A DNA stretch of 64,000 nt, taken from assembly GCA_963677915.2 (NCBI GenBank), contig CAXXGE010000030.1, positions 15,476-79,475 of the forward strand. Reading direction: 5' to 3'. A model generated the notes under the pieces. It was not told the DNA's origin. It made no database searches and saw only the letters and a list, made by a program, of their open reading frames with translations. Every line of letters starts with the position of its first letter. The first letter of the stretch is position 1. A program made the position numbers and the translations under genes. This DNA is from G963677915 sp963677915. Its GTDB lineage: Bacteria > Bacillota > Clostridia > Lachnospirales > Vallitaleaceae. Below, in pieces: positions 41,724-50,801 of this stretch.

Positions 41724-42707
41724 ATGGAAGTTGGCAAAGTCCCCGAGAATATCCTGAAAAGAACAGTATTCAACAATTTGAAAATAAAAAGAGACGAAGT
41801 ACTCTACGGTCCGTCGATAGGCGAAGACTGCAGCGTGCTTCGTTTTGATAAAGACGACCTGGTTGTCCTTTCGACCGATCCCATTACGGGGACGACGGAG
41901 GACATCGGCGAACTGGCAGTGATTGTCACGGTGAACGACCTGGCATCCAGCGGCGCCGAGCCTGTCGGCATCATGCTTAGCCTTCTTCTGCCGGAAGAGA
42001 CGGAAGAGGAAGCGCTCAAGGCCATCATGGAGGATGTGAACCGAACCTGTGAATCGATGAACATCCAATTGCTTGGCGGACATACCGAAGTGACAAGGGC
42101 GGTGACGCAGCCGCTGGTGACGTTGACAGGCGTCGGCAAGGCGAAGCAAGAGACACTGACCCAGACGGGATCCGCCAAACCCGGCCAGTCGATTGTCATG
42201 ACAAAGTGGGCCGGTGTGGAAGGTACGGCGATTATCGCCAAAGCCAAGGAAGCGGAGCTGAGGAAGCGTTTCAACGGACCGCTGATCGACAGGGCCAAGG
42301 AACTTTCCAGGCATCTGTCCGTCCTGAAAGAAAGCATGGTCGGCGTCAGGATGGGCGTCAAGGCGATGCATGACGTGACGGAAGGCGGCGTATTCGGTGC
42401 CCTTTGGGAACTGGCGGCCTGCTCGGGCGTGGGCCTCGAGGTGATGCTCGATGCGATACCCGTCAGACAGGAAACGGTGGAGATCTGCGAGTTTTACAAC
42501 CTGAACCCCTACCAGCTCATTTCAAGCGGCTCGATGCTGATGGTGGCTGACGATGGGCAGGCCCTTGTGAAAGCGCTCGAGGCAGAAGGCATTGCGGCAG
42601 CTGTTATTGGTAAGACGACGGCGGAGAACCAGAAGAATGTAATAACTTCCGATACGGTGAGGTCCCTGTACCCGCCACAGTCGGATGAACTATACAAAGT
42701 ATTGTAG
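41724..42707 (+). CDS. AIR synthase-related protein (HypE/ThiL-like fold)
   Basis: 327 residues of the PurM/HypE superfamily. 'YGPSIGEDCSVLRFDKDDLV', 'LSTDPITGTTEDIGELAVIV', 'VNDLASSGAEPVGIMLSLLL' and 'LGGHTEVTRAV' are the ATP and metal-binding segments; the C-terminal half has 'AMHDVTEGGVFGALWELAA'. No hydrogenase or purine genes are nearby, so it belongs to the uncharacterised stand-alone group common in Clostridia. It is followed 17 bp later by an Lrp regulator and an aminotransferase. Confidence 0.85.
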   Translation: MEVGKVPENILKRTVFNNLKIKRDEVLYGPSIGEDCSVLRFDKDDLVVLSTDPITGTTEDIGELAVIVTVNDLASSGAEPVGIMLSLLLPEETEEEALKAIMEDVNRTCESMNIQLLGGHTEVTRAVTQPLVTLTGVGKAKQETLTQTGSAKPGQSIVMTKWAGVEGTAIIAKAKEAELRKRFNGPLIDRAKELSRHLSVLKESMVGVRMGVKAMHDVTEGGVFGALWELAACSGVGLEVMLDAIPVRQETVEICEFYNLNPYQLISSGSMLMVADDGQALVKALEAEGIAAAVIGKTTAENQKNVITSDTVRSLYPPQSDELYKVL

Positions 42708-42724
42708 ATCGGGAGGTTAGTCAT

Positions 42725-43207
42725 ATGAATAAAGGTATACTGGATATCATACGTAACAACAGCAAGATAGAAACGGTGGACCTGGCGGCCATGCTGGGAG
42801 AAAACGAAGACGAGATCAAGAGAGAAATTGCAGAGATGGAAAGTGCCAATATCATTTGCGGCTACCATACGCTGATCAACTGGGACAAGACGAATACGGA
42901 ACGCGTGACGGCGCTGATTGAAGTGAAAGTGACACCTCAAAGAGGCGAAGGTTTCGACAAGATTGCCGAGAGGATTTACCGTTTCAAGGAAGTGTCGGCT
43001 GTCTACCTGATGAGCGGCGGCTTCGATCTGACGGTGATTATTGAGGGCTCGACGATGAAGGAAGTGGCTTTGTTTGTCGGACAGAAACTGGCGCCCCTCG
43101 AGTCGGTCCTCAGTACGGCGACCCATTTCGTTCTCAAGAAGTACAAAGAGTACGGCATCATTTTGGATGAAGAGAAGAAGGACCAGAGAATGGCGGTGAC
43201 GCCATAA
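42725..43207 (+). CDS. Lrp/AsnC family transcriptional regulator
   Basis: 160 residues. An N-terminal HTH ('ILDIIRNNSKIETVDLAAML') is followed by 'IICGYHTLINWDKTNTERVT' and a RAM ligand-binding domain with 'VSAVYLMSGGFDLTVIIEGS'. AGATCGGGAGG precedes ATG 42725. TAATG overlap with the aminotransferase gene indicates one transcript, so it likely controls this aminotransferase in response to an amino acid. Confidence 0.92.
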   Translation: MNKGILDIIRNNSKIETVDLAAMLGENEDEIKREIAEMESANIICGYHTLINWDKTNTERVTALIEVKVTPQRGEGFDKIAERIYRFKEVSAVYLMSGGFDLTVIIEGSTMKEVALFVGQKLAPLESVLSTATHFVLKKYKEYGIILDEEKKDQRMAVTP

Positions 43208-44367
43208 TGGAGCATAGACTTTCGAGGTTGGCTGCGAGTATTCCGCCGTCGGGCATACGGAAATTCTTTGATATCGTGACGGAGATGGAGGATGCCATTT
43301 CACTCGGTGTCGGAGAGCCCGATTTCGATACGCCATGGCGCGTGCGGGAGGAAGGCATCTATTCTCTCGAGAAGGGGAAGACGTTCTATACATCCAATGC
43401 GGGGCTTCTGGAGCTGCGCGAGGAGATTTGCAAATATCTGGACAGACGTTTCGGTATGAAATACGATTACAAGAGCGAGTGTCTTGTGACGGTCGGCGGC
43501 AGCGAGGCGATCGACCTGGCGCTGAGGGCGCTGGTGAATCCCGGCGACGAGGTGCTGATTGCCGAACCTTGCTTTGTGTCCTACAAGCCATGTGCTGTCC
43601 TTGCCGGTGCGACGCCTGTGCCGATTCCCCTTCAGGAGAAGAATGAGTTCAGGATTACGGCCGAGGAGATTGAGGAGAAGATTACCGGCAATACGAAGAT
43701 ACTGATGATTTCCTTTCCGACCAACCCGACGGGTGCGGTCATGCTGAAGGAGCATCTGAAGCCGATTGCCGAAATGGCCATCAAGCATAATCTAATTGTC
43801 ATTTCTGATGAGATCTACGCCGAGCTGACCTACGGCCACAAGCACGTGTCGATTTCGACGCTGCCTGGCATGAGGGAGCGGACCATTGTCGTCAATGGCT
43901 TCTCCAAGGCCTATGCGATGACCGGCTGGCGGATGGGTTATGTGGTCGCACCTGCGTGGGTCATGGGTACGATGACGAAGATCCACCAATACGCGATCAT
44001 GTGTGCGCCGACAACAAGCCAGTACGCTGCTCTTGAGGCGGTCAAGTACTGTGATGACGATGTGGAACAGATGAAGCGTTCCTACAACCAGCGCCGCCGC
44101 CTGATGGTGGACTCCTTCAGGAAGATGGGGCTTGACTGCTTCGAACCCCTTGGGGCATTCTACCTGTTCCCGTCGATCAAGAAGACGGGCATGACATCAG
44201 AAGAGTTTGCGACCAAACTGCTCATGGAGCAGGAGGTGGCCGTCGTGCCGGGGACGGCTTTCGGCGACAGCGGGGAGGGATTCATCCGCTGTTCCTACGC
44301 CTATTCAATCGATGAGCTGAAAATAGCGCTCAAGCGGATTGAAGCGTTCGTACTGAAACATATCTAG
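43207..44367 (+). CDS. class I/II pyridoxal-phosphate aminotransferase
   Basis: 386 residues of the aspartate/aromatic aminotransferase fold I family. The PLP lysine is in 'NGFSKAYAMTGWRMGY', the phosphate and cofactor residues in 'TVGGSEAIDLALRALVNPGD', 'SFPTNPTGAVM' and 'VISDEIYAELTY'; the C-terminal arginine is in 'GFIRCSYAYS'. Closest by pattern to the PatA/DapL-like aminotransferases of Firmicutes; the exact amino donor cannot be told. Paired with the Lrp regulator. Confidence 0.92.
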   Translation: MEHRLSRLAASIPPSGIRKFFDIVTEMEDAISLGVGEPDFDTPWRVREEGIYSLEKGKTFYTSNAGLLELREEICKYLDRRFGMKYDYKSECLVTVGGSEAIDLALRALVNPGDEVLIAEPCFVSYKPCAVLAGATPVPIPLQEKNEFRITAEEIEEKITGNTKILMISFPTNPTGAVMLKEHLKPIAEMAIKHNLIVISDEIYAELTYGHKHVSISTLPGMRERTIVVNGFSKAYAMTGWRMGYVVAPAWVMGTMTKIHQYAIMCAPTTSQYAALEAVKYCDDDVEQMKRSYNQRRRLMVDSFRKMGLDCFEPLGAFYLFPSIKKTGMTSEEFATKLLMEQEVAVVPGTAFGDSGEGFIRCSYAYSIDELKIALKRIEAFVLKHI

Positions 44368-44371
44368 GCGA

Positions 44372-44606
44372 GTGCCAGGGGGACGGTAGTGCAAGGGAGT
44401 GCCAGGGGGACGGACCTTTTTGGCACCGGGGCCAGAGGGACGGACCTTTTGGCACGGATAATATGACACATAGAACAAGCTCAGGGGCTGCAATCGTGAT
44501 GATTGCTGCATTCCTGAGCTTTTTTCATGTGTCGTTATGGTGAAGTAGAGTGCCAAAAGGTCCGACCCCGTGGCCCCGGTGCCAAAAAGGTCCGTCCCCC
44601 TGGCAC
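44372..44606. repeat. REP-like inverted repeat cluster around a terminator
   Basis: Three forward copies of the motif GTGCCAGGGGGACGGACCTT plus TTTGGCAC (44372, 44399, 44427) are mirrored by two reverse copies (44550-44606). Between them GACACAT/ATGTGTC arms enclose the terminator stem. The right end touches the fur stop codon. Such 'TGCCAGGGGGACGG' sequences recur in Firmicute intergenic regions, often as REP-type elements. Confidence 0.8.
44477..44527 (+). terminator. terminator between the aminotransferase and fur genes
   Basis: AAGCTCAGG and CCTGAGCTT form the outer stem, GCAATC / GATTGC an inner one, followed by TTTTTT on the plus strand. It stands between convergent genes and can end the aminotransferase transcript. 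Confidence 0.75.
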
Positions 44607-45013
44607 TATTGGCAGTTGGGGCATTTCCCGTACAGGTAGAGCTTCTGGCTTTCTATCTGGAAATCCGTCTCTTCGTTGAGTGTGTCCATGTATCTGTCGA
44701 TGGTAGTTGTGTGAAGGTCGGTGACTTCGCCGCATGTGGTGCAGATCATATGCGCATGCTGGCTGATATCGGCGTCGTAGCGGAAACTGTCTTCGCCGAC
44801 GTTGATGTCGATGATAAGTTCGGATTTCTTCAAAATATCCAGCGTCTTGTAAACGGTAGCCAAACTCATGGTCGGGTGGGTCTCCCGCAGTGCATTGTAG
44901 ATTGTCTCGGCGCTCGGATGCTCCTTCGTATTGCGCAGCACATTGAAGATGGCAAGCCTTTGTGGTGTCACCTTAAGGTTTTTGGCCTTCAGCATAGCTG
45001 TTGTCTTTTCCAT
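44606..45013 (-). CDS. Fur family repressor, PerR-like
   Basis: 135 residues from ATG 45013 (GAGG 7 nt upstream). N-terminal winged helix 'LKVTPQRLAIFNVLRNTKEH' and 'MSLATVYKTLDILKKSELI'; the structural zinc cysteines are in 'MICTTCGEV' and 'YGKCPNCQ'. 'GEDSFRYDADISQHAHM' resembles PerR-type peroxide sensors, but Fur and PerR cannot be separated safely by eye. Its own leader has an AATAAT-C-ATTATT dyad, and the ilvD promoter has a related box, suggesting a small regulon visible within this window. Confidence 0.9.
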   Translation of the reverse strand: MEKTTAMLKAKNLKVTPQRLAIFNVLRNTKEHPSAETIYNALRETHPTMSLATVYKTLDILKKSELIIDINVGEDSFRYDADISQHAHMICTTCGEVTDLHTTTIDRYMDTLNEETDFQIESQKLYLYGKCPNCQ

Positions 45014-45067
45014 AACCAAACCTCATTTCTTTCATAATGGAAAATATCGATTTTTTTGCAAATAATA

Positions 45068-45139
45068 AATAATCATTATTCAATAGTAAATATTATACTA
45101 AAGGAAAGTTCTTGTCAAGTCCTGCCAATATGGTACAAT
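45068..45139. promoter_or_regulatory. divergent fur/cheX promoters with a Fur/PerR-type dyad
   Basis: Minus strand (fur): TTGACA (45113-45118), 17 nt, TAATAT (45090-45095). Plus strand (cheX): TTGTCA (45112-45117), 16 nt, TACAAT (45134-45139). The two -35 boxes overlap, so the polymerases compete. The dyad AATAAT-C-ATTATT (45068-45080) lies just past the fur -10, a suitable place for autorepression. Confidence 0.75.
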
Positions 45140-45173
45140 GTGTATAAAGCATTTATTTCAAGGGGGCACACCA

Positions 45174-45653
45174 ATGGGCGAAATCCGTACTGATATAATC
45201 AATCCTTTTATCAATGCAACGCAGAGCGTTTTGGATGATATTTCCAGCATTGAATCCAGTCTCGGCAAACCGATATTCAGGAATCCTACCTACAAGGGTG
45301 AGACGGTTGCCGTCATTGTCGGCCTGACTGGCGAATTGAACGGACAGGTCATCTTCAGCATGACCAAAGACGTGGCCAACGAGGTAGCAGCGGGCATGAT
45401 GAAGATACCGCATGTCAGCACGCTGAACGATATGGCGAAAAGCGCAGTCGAAGAGATGGCCAACATGATCATTGGCAACACGGCGACGATTTTCTCCAAC
45501 AAGGGCATCGTCATTGAAATCACACCACCGAACCTGTGTATCGGATCCAATTTGAGCTTCGATGTGGGCGGATCAAGTACAGTTTGTGTGCCGTTCAACA
45601 GAGACGACGGCACGCTTCTTCTAGAAGTGAATATCGCATTGAGGGAATCCTGA
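45174..45653 (+). CDS. cheX: CheX-like chemotaxis phosphatase domain protein
   Basis: 159 residues from ATG 45174 (AAGGGGGCA upstream). The CheX/CheC-type motif 'KSAVEEMANMIIGNTATIFS' provides the E-x2-N catalytic pair, preceded by 'VIVGLTGELNGQVIFSMTKD' and followed by 'DVGGSSTVCVPFNRDDGTLL'. CheX dephosphorylates CheY-P. No other che genes are nearby. The stop overlaps the trmL start. Confidence 0.88.
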   Translation: MGEIRTDIINPFINATQSVLDDISSIESSLGKPIFRNPTYKGETVAVIVGLTGELNGQVIFSMTKDVANEVAAGMMKIPHVSTLNDMAKSAVEEMANMIIGNTATIFSNKGIVIEITPPNLCIGSNLSFDVGGSSTVCVPFNRDDGTLLLEVNIALRES

Positions 45654-46146
45654 TGAACATCATCCTCCATGAACCGGAAATACCCGCCAACACAGGCAAC
45701 ATCGGCAGGACGTGCGTAGCTACAGGCACCACGCTGCACCTGATCGAACCGCTGGGTTTTTCCATTGATGACAAGGCGGTCAGGCGATCAGGCCTCGACT
45801 ACTGGAAGGACCTTGATGTCCGAACCTACATGGACTTCAACGAGTTTCTGGAAAAAAACCCCAATACCAGGATCTATATGGCGACGACGAAAGCAAGGCA
45901 CACCTATGCTGACGTGCAATTCGACAAGGACGACTTCATCATGTTCGGCAAAGAGAGTGCGGGTATTCCGAAGAGCTCCTTCTGAAGTACGAATCCACAT
46001 GTATCAGAATCCCAATGGAAAACGGCATCCGCTCACTGAACCTGGGGAATGCCGTTTCGATCATTTTATATGAAGCCCTGCGGCAGCAACGTTTCCAGGG
46101 GATGGCCATGAAAGGCAAGCTGCATTACCACGAATGGACTGATTAA
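45653..46146 (+). CDS. trmL: tRNA (cytidine(34)-2'-O)-methyltransferase TrmL (single frameshift)
   Basis: SPOUT methyltransferase: 'MNIILHEPEIPANTGNIGRT' and 'LHLIEPLGFSIDDKAVRRSG' are the standard N-terminus. The first frame stops after 'FGKESAGIPKSSF'. Adding one base near 45969 (CCG to CCxG) restores 'PEELLLKYESTCIRIPMENG' and 'SLNLGNAVSIILYEALRQQ', the knotted SAM-binding C-terminus, ending TAA 46146 (about 164 residues). The rest is perfectly conserved, so sequencing error or a very recent mutation is likely. It methylates the wobble base of tRNA-Leu. Confidence 0.9.
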
Positions 46147-46179
46147 TCAAAGGATGAAAACAACTGTATCCGGCTGTTT

Positions 46180-47577
46180 TCATCCTTTTTTGATGCCATT
46201 ATGCAGCGGCAGTGTAAAGACGAACCGTGTTCCCAGACTGGGATCGCTGTAGACATTGATCGATTCGCCGTGGGTCCTGAGGATTTCCTTGATGATGGAG
46301 AGCCCCAGGCCGATGCCCTGTTTGTCCTGCCCCCTGGATTTGTCGATCTTGTGGAAACGGTCCCAGATGTAGGGCAGTTCCTCTTTGGGTATCCCGGGCC
46401 CGCTGTCGGCGATACTGATCTCCGCCTTGTTGTAGATGGTGCCGACGGTAATGGTGATTGTATCGCCTGGCGCGCAGAACTTGATAGCATTATCGAGCAG
46501 GTTCGCGACGACCCGCTGTATGTGGTTCGCGTCCACATCGACGAGCAGGGGACCGTCATAAAGGTTCAGCTCCAGCGCCATCCGTTTCTTCTTGATGGAC
46601 TGTTCGAACTGGTCAAGCACCCGGATGATGATGGCGTTTATATCGATGGTGGTGATATGGAGCTTGATCTTCTGGTTCTCCATCTTCGACAGCAGAAGGA
46701 TGTCATTGGTCATCTTTGTCAGACGGTCCGTTTCGTTCAGGACGATCCTAAAGTACTTTTCCTGGTTATCAACGGGTATCGTTCCGTCCATCATCGCCTG
46801 GACAAAGCCTCTGATCGTGGTAAGTGGCGAGCGTATGTCATGTGAAACGTTTGCCAGAAAATCTTTTCGGTAGTCCTCGAGTTTCTCCAGTTCCTCTGCC
46901 ATGTAGTTCAGGTTCCGTGAAAGCTCTCCAAGCTCCCCGTCGTGAATGCCATTCACCCTGCTGCTGAAATCACCGTTGGCGATGCGCTGGGTTGTGTCGC
47001 TGAACTCCTTGAACGAGTTGGACATGATGTTCGTGAATCCATAGGTGGATCCGAATGTGACGATGACGATGACGACAAGGCATACTGCAAGAAGTTTGTA
47101 GATATAGGTCATGTCGTCCTTGATGGCTTCATAGGAATTGAGCAGCAAAACGGCGCCGGTTACCTGTCCGTCCTCCATCAGGGGAATAGCGGTCATGACC
47201 TTCAGCTCTTGGAAAGTATTGCCGAAACTGCTGACTTCCTGGATTGTTTCCCCCGAATAGACCTTGTAGAGGGTCGTGTTATGCAGCTTCGAGCCGATGA
47301 GTTCGCTCTTATCATTCAGTGAATCGAGTACGACGTTCTGTTCCATGTCCATGATGAGGAACCTGTCCTCGGGATGGCAGGTAAAAACATAATGGGAGGA
47401 TGGATCTGCATAATAATGGTCGACAATTGTTTCGATCTGTTCCAGCTGTTTTTTGTAGACGTTAAGGACAGACCTGCTCGTGGAGAGCTGGGCAAAAATC
47501 GCGATGATGATGATCATGGCGATTGTGGTGCTCAAGGCATAGATCATATGCTGTTTGAGGAAAAAAGAGTTCTTCAT
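46180..47577 (-). CDS. sensor histidine kinase with HAMP domain
   Basis: 465 residues. Membrane segments at about 13-33 and 160-182 flank an extracellular sensor domain; a HAMP linker ('FSDTTQRIANGDFSSRVNGI') leads to the H-box 'FLANVSHDIRSPLTTIRGFV' and the ATPase boxes 'VVANLLDNAIKFCAPGD', 'IADSGPGIPKEELPYIWDRF' and 'GIGLGLSIIKEIL'. A typical WalK/ResE-like orthodox kinase. It lies three bases after its response regulator. The signal is unknown. Confidence 0.93.
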   Translation of the reverse strand: MKNSFFLKQHMIYALSTTIAMIIIIAIFAQLSTSRSVLNVYKKQLEQIETIVDHYYADPSSHYVFTCHPEDRFLIMDMEQNVVLDSLNDKSELIGSKLHNTTLYKVYSGETIQEVSSFGNTFQELKVMTAIPLMEDGQVTGAVLLLNSYEAIKDDMTYIYKLLAVCLVVIVIVTFGSTYGFTNIMSNSFKEFSDTTQRIANGDFSSRVNGIHDGELGELSRNLNYMAEELEKLEDYRKDFLANVSHDIRSPLTTIRGFVQAMMDGTIPVDNQEKYFRIVLNETDRLTKMTNDILLLSKMENQKIKLHITTIDINAIIIRVLDQFEQSIKKKRMALELNLYDGPLLVDVDANHIQRVVANLLDNAIKFCAPGDTITITVGTIYNKAEISIADSGPGIPKEELPYIWDRFHKIDKSRGQDKQGIGLGLSIIKEILRTHGESINVYSDPSLGTRFVFTLPLHNGIKKG

Positions 47578-47580
47578 CGA

Positions 47581-48264
47581 TTAGTTCACCTCTAACTTAT
47601 AGCCGATCCCCCATACGGTTTTGACAGACCAGGTATCGGTGCCCTTTATCTTTTCCCTGATGCGCTTGACATGGACGTCGACGGTGCGTGTATCACCGAT
47701 GTATTCATAGCCCCATATCTTGTCCAGCAGCTGTTCCCTTGTGAAAACCTGGTTGGGGTGGGTTGCCAGGTAGTAGAGGAGCTCCAGTTCCTTTGGCGGC
47801 ATGTCAATCCGGCTGCCCTCGTATTCGACGGTGTAGTTTGTCATGTTGATGACGAGGTCTGGCAGCGTCACTTCGTTGGTTTCCTGGCGTCTTGGGCCGA
47901 TCCTTCTAAGGACCGCCTTGACCCTTGCGGTCAGCTCCTTGTTGTCGAAAGGCTTTACGATGTAGTCGTCGGCGCCAAGCTCGAGGCCCAGGATCTTGTC
48001 GAAGGTTTCGCCTTTGGCCGTGATCATGATGATGGGGATATCGCTTGTCTTGCGGATTTCCTTGCAGAGCTGGAGGCCGTCTTTGCCGGGCAGCATCAGG
48101 TCCAGGAGAATCAAACCTGGGTTGTAGCTCTGAATGCTTGGCATAACTTCATTGCCATCATAAACGCATTTGGTCTTATAGCCTTCCTTTTCAAGGTTCA
48201 GGGCTATGAGTTCGCAGATGTTTTCGTCGTCGTCGACGATGAGTATTTTGGTGTTGGAATCCAT
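47581..48264 (-). CDS. OmpR-family response regulator
   Basis: 227 residues. Receiver: 'ILIVDDDENICELIALNLEK', phosphoacceptor in 'LILLDLMLPGKDG', 'MITAKGETFDKILGLELGAD' and 'YIVKPFDNKEL'. The DNA-binding winged helix includes 'ELLYYLATHPNQVFTREQLL', 'DTRTVDVHVKRIREKI' and 'VKTVWGIGYKLE'. First gene of a two-gene unit with the kinase, downstream of mutS2 on the same strand. Confidence 0.95.
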   Translation of the reverse strand: MDSNTKILIVDDDENICELIALNLEKEGYKTKCVYDGNEVMPSIQSYNPGLILLDLMLPGKDGLQLCKEIRKTSDIPIIMITAKGETFDKILGLELGADDYIVKPFDNKELTARVKAVLRRIGPRRQETNEVTLPDLVINMTNYTVEYEGSRIDMPPKELELLYYLATHPNQVFTREQLLDKIWGYEYIGDTRTVDVHVKRIREKIKGTDTWSVKTVWGIGYKLEVN

Positions 48265-48279
48265 GACGCAGCCTTCTTT

Positions 48280-50646
48280 CTATTTCAGCTCGACGATGGT
48301 GACGCCTGCTTCGCCTTCACCGTAGTTGCCGAGCCTGTATGATTTCACTGTGCTGACTTTTTTTAGGTGCCGCTGTATTTCCGTACGCAGGACGCCGGTG
48401 CCTTTTCCGTGGATGATGGTCACCTGCTTGAGCTTTGAAAGGTAGGCGTCGTCCAGGTATTTGTCGATGGCCATGATGGCGTCCATGGCGGACATGCCCC
48501 TAACATCGATTTCGCTGGAAATGCTGTAGGTGCTTGAAGCGCCGCTTGTTGTTGCCGCCGTCTTCCTGCCTGCCTGTTTCTCCTTGCTCTTGGTGTCTTC
48601 CTTGATCAGGGTCAGGTTGGACAACGGCACGGTCACTTTCATGATGCCCATCTGTACCTGGACTTCTTTTTTGTTGGAAGGATTCGTGAGGACGATGCCG
48701 GTTTGATCGAAGGTGGATACGTGGACCTTGTCGCCGATGGACAGGTTTTTAGGTGCGCTGCCGCTTTTCTTTTTCTTGGAGGCAAGGGACTTCTCCATGT
48801 CCGACTGCATACCGCGCAGCTTGGCTCTGTTTTCCTCCAGGGCTTTCGTGTCGGAGGTGACTCTGTTCATGTCCTTGATGATGCTGTCGGCTTCCGACTT
48901 GGCCTTCTGGATGATGCTGTAGGCTTCCCTTTTGGCGTCGGAAAGAAAAGTTTCGCGCTGCTGTGCCAACTTGGCTTTCTGTGCGTCGACCTGGGCATGG
49001 AGTTCTTCCGCTTCCTGCCTGTACCGGACGGCATTTTCCTTCTCCGTCAGGGCTTCCTTTTTGTTGGCTTCCAGGTCGGTGATCAGATCCTCGAAACGGA
49101 CTTCCTTCTGCTGGAGGAGGTCTTTGGCTTCGGATATGATGTCCTCGCCCAGGCCGAGTCGCTTGGAGATGGCGAAGGCGTTACTCTTGCCGGGGATACC
49201 GATAAGCAGCTTGTAGGTTGGGCGCAGGGAGATGACATCGAATTCGCAGGAGGCATTCTCGACACCGTCCGTCGACAGGGCGTAGACTTTCAGTTCACTG
49301 TAGTGGGTCGTTGCCAGTGTCATGATATCCCTTGCGAAAAGGTTCTCCAGGATGGCCATGGCCAGGGCCGCGCCTTCCACCGGATCGGTGCCTGCGCCGA
49401 GTTCGTCGAAGAGGCACAGAGATCTTGGCGTCGCATGCTGGAGGATGTCGACGATGTTGACCATGTGGGAGGAGAAGGTGCTGAGGGACTGCTCGATGCT
49501 CTGCTCGTCGCCGATATCAGCAAAAATCTCGTCCACAAGCATCAACTGGGACTGGTCCATGGTGGGTATGTGCAGGCCGGACTGTCCCATCAGGGTCAGC
49601 AGGCCGAGGGTTTTCAAGGTGACGGTCTTGCCGCCGGTATTGGGGCCGGTGATGACGAGCGTGGTGAAGTCGTTGCCCAGGTAGATGTCGATGGGCACCA
49701 CTTCCTTCGGATCCAGGAGTGGATGCCGCGCTTTTTTCAGGTTGACGAAACGTTCTTCTTTATAGATGGGCCTTGTGGCGTTCATCTTTATGGCCAGTTC
49801 GCTTTTGGCGAAGATGAAGTCCAGCTGGGCGACGAGTGCCATGTTCTCTTTCAGCACGTCGATGTGCTCGGCGGCCAAGGCGCTCAGTTCGGCCAGTATT
49901 CTTTCGATTTCCTTCGTTTCCTCCGTTGCCAGATCGGAGAGCTGGTTGTTCATTTCCACCACGGCCATCGGTTCGATGAAGAGGGTGGAGCCTGTCGATG
50001 ACTGGTCGTGGATCATCCCCGGGAAACGGCTCCTGTATTCGGCCTTGACCGGGACGCAGAACCTGTCGTTGCGCATGGTGACGATCGGGTCCTGGAGCAT
50101 GGTTTTGTGAGTGGAGGAGTTGATGATTTTGTTCAGCTGGCTTCTGATCCTGCCGTGGGTGTTCTGGATCTCCCTTCGGATGTTTCGAAGGCCGGGGCTG
50201 GCGTTGTCGGACATTTCCTCCTCGCTGATGATGCACCGCGATATCTCCCGCTGGAGGGGCTGGACCGGGTCGAGCCCTTCGAACAGGTACCGGATGGACA
50301 TGGCTTCCAGCGAGCCGCCGGCATGCCCCTGGTACGACTTGATTTTTGAAACGGTGGAAAGGACGTCCCCGATATGGAGCAGCTCCACCATGGACAGGTT
50401 GCCGCCGATGGCGAGTCTCTTCAGGGCGTTGCTCAAATCGTGCATGACTGTAATACGCAGGGAGCCGAACTGCATGGAGAGCTGTAGGGCTTCTGCGGTC
50501 TGCTGCTGGTGGTGTTCCACCCGCTCTATTGTATCGTAAGGCTCAAGGGATTCAGCCAGACGCTGGCCGCCAAAGGTGCGGGCCTGGCTCTGGAGCTGCT
50601 GCCTGATCTTGATGAATTCCAGTATTTTCAGTGCTTTTGCGTTCAT
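48280..50646 (-). CDS. mutS2: endonuclease MutS2
   Basis: 788 residues. Core and lever domains at the N-terminus ('MNAKALKILEFIKIRQQLQS'), Walker A 'ITGPNTGGKTVTLKTLGLL' near residue 330, Walker B 'LMLVDEIFADIGDEQSIEQS', 'LFDELGAGTDPVEGAALAMA', a long coiled coil (about 510-630), KOW-like region and the C-terminal Smr nuclease domain 'SEIDVRGMSAMDAIMAIDKY' with 'VTIIHGKGTGVLRTEIQRHL'. In Firmicutes MutS2 splits collided ribosomes and limits recombination. The large frames on the opposite strand here are shadows. Confidence 0.97.
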   Translation of the reverse strand: MNAKALKILEFIKIRQQLQSQARTFGGQRLAESLEPYDTIERVEHHQQQTAEALQLSMQFGSLRITVMHDLSNALKRLAIGGNLSMVELLHIGDVLSTVSKIKSYQGHAGGSLEAMSIRYLFEGLDPVQPLQREISRCIISEEEMSDNASPGLRNIRREIQNTHGRIRSQLNKIINSSTHKTMLQDPIVTMRNDRFCVPVKAEYRSRFPGMIHDQSSTGSTLFIEPMAVVEMNNQLSDLATEETKEIERILAELSALAAEHIDVLKENMALVAQLDFIFAKSELAIKMNATRPIYKEERFVNLKKARHPLLDPKEVVPIDIYLGNDFTTLVITGPNTGGKTVTLKTLGLLTLMGQSGLHIPTMDQSQLMLVDEIFADIGDEQSIEQSLSTFSSHMVNIVDILQHATPRSLCLFDELGAGTDPVEGAALAMAILENLFARDIMTLATTHYSELKVYALSTDGVENASCEFDVISLRPTYKLLIGIPGKSNAFAISKRLGLGEDIISEAKDLLQQKEVRFEDLITDLEANKKEALTEKENAVRYRQEAEELHAQVDAQKAKLAQQRETFLSDAKREAYSIIQKAKSEADSIIKDMNRVTSDTKALEENRAKLRGMQSDMEKSLASKKKKSGSAPKNLSIGDKVHVSTFDQTGIVLTNPSNKKEVQVQMGIMKVTVPLSNLTLIKEDTKSKEKQAGRKTAATTSGASSTYSISSEIDVRGMSAMDAIMAIDKYLDDAYLSKLKQVTIIHGKGTGVLRTEIQRHLKKVSTVKSYRLGNYGEGEAGVTIVELK

Positions 50647-50736
50647 GCTTTTCTCCTGACTTCTTTAGTTCTAGTCTTTAATTATTGTACCGCATGCGAA
50701 CAAATTATTAAAGTTTTCTAAAGCAGAAAAAAAGTA

Positions 50737-50766
50737 TTACAAATATGTTACAATCTGTGATATAAT
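50737..50766 (+). promoter_or_regulatory. promoter of the M23 peptidase-bactofilin unit
   Basis: TTACAA (50737-50742) and TATAAT (50761-50766) are separated by 18 nt, 35 bp upstream of the peptidase start. The 155-bp gap to mutS2 holds nothing else recognised. Confidence 0.65.
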
Positions 50767-50801
50767 TTTCGAAGTACATTAAATCACAGGCAGGTATCCC
50801 G

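Noticed and set aside
42509..43591. Minus-strand frame of 360 codons
   Set aside because: Covers the Lrp and aminotransferase genes on the opposite strand; arginine/proline-rich shadow without motifs.
48703..50001. Long plus-strand frame of 432 codons
   Set aside because: It lies wholly antisense to mutS2, whose protein has clear MutS and Smr motifs; the antisense translation has no recognisable domain.
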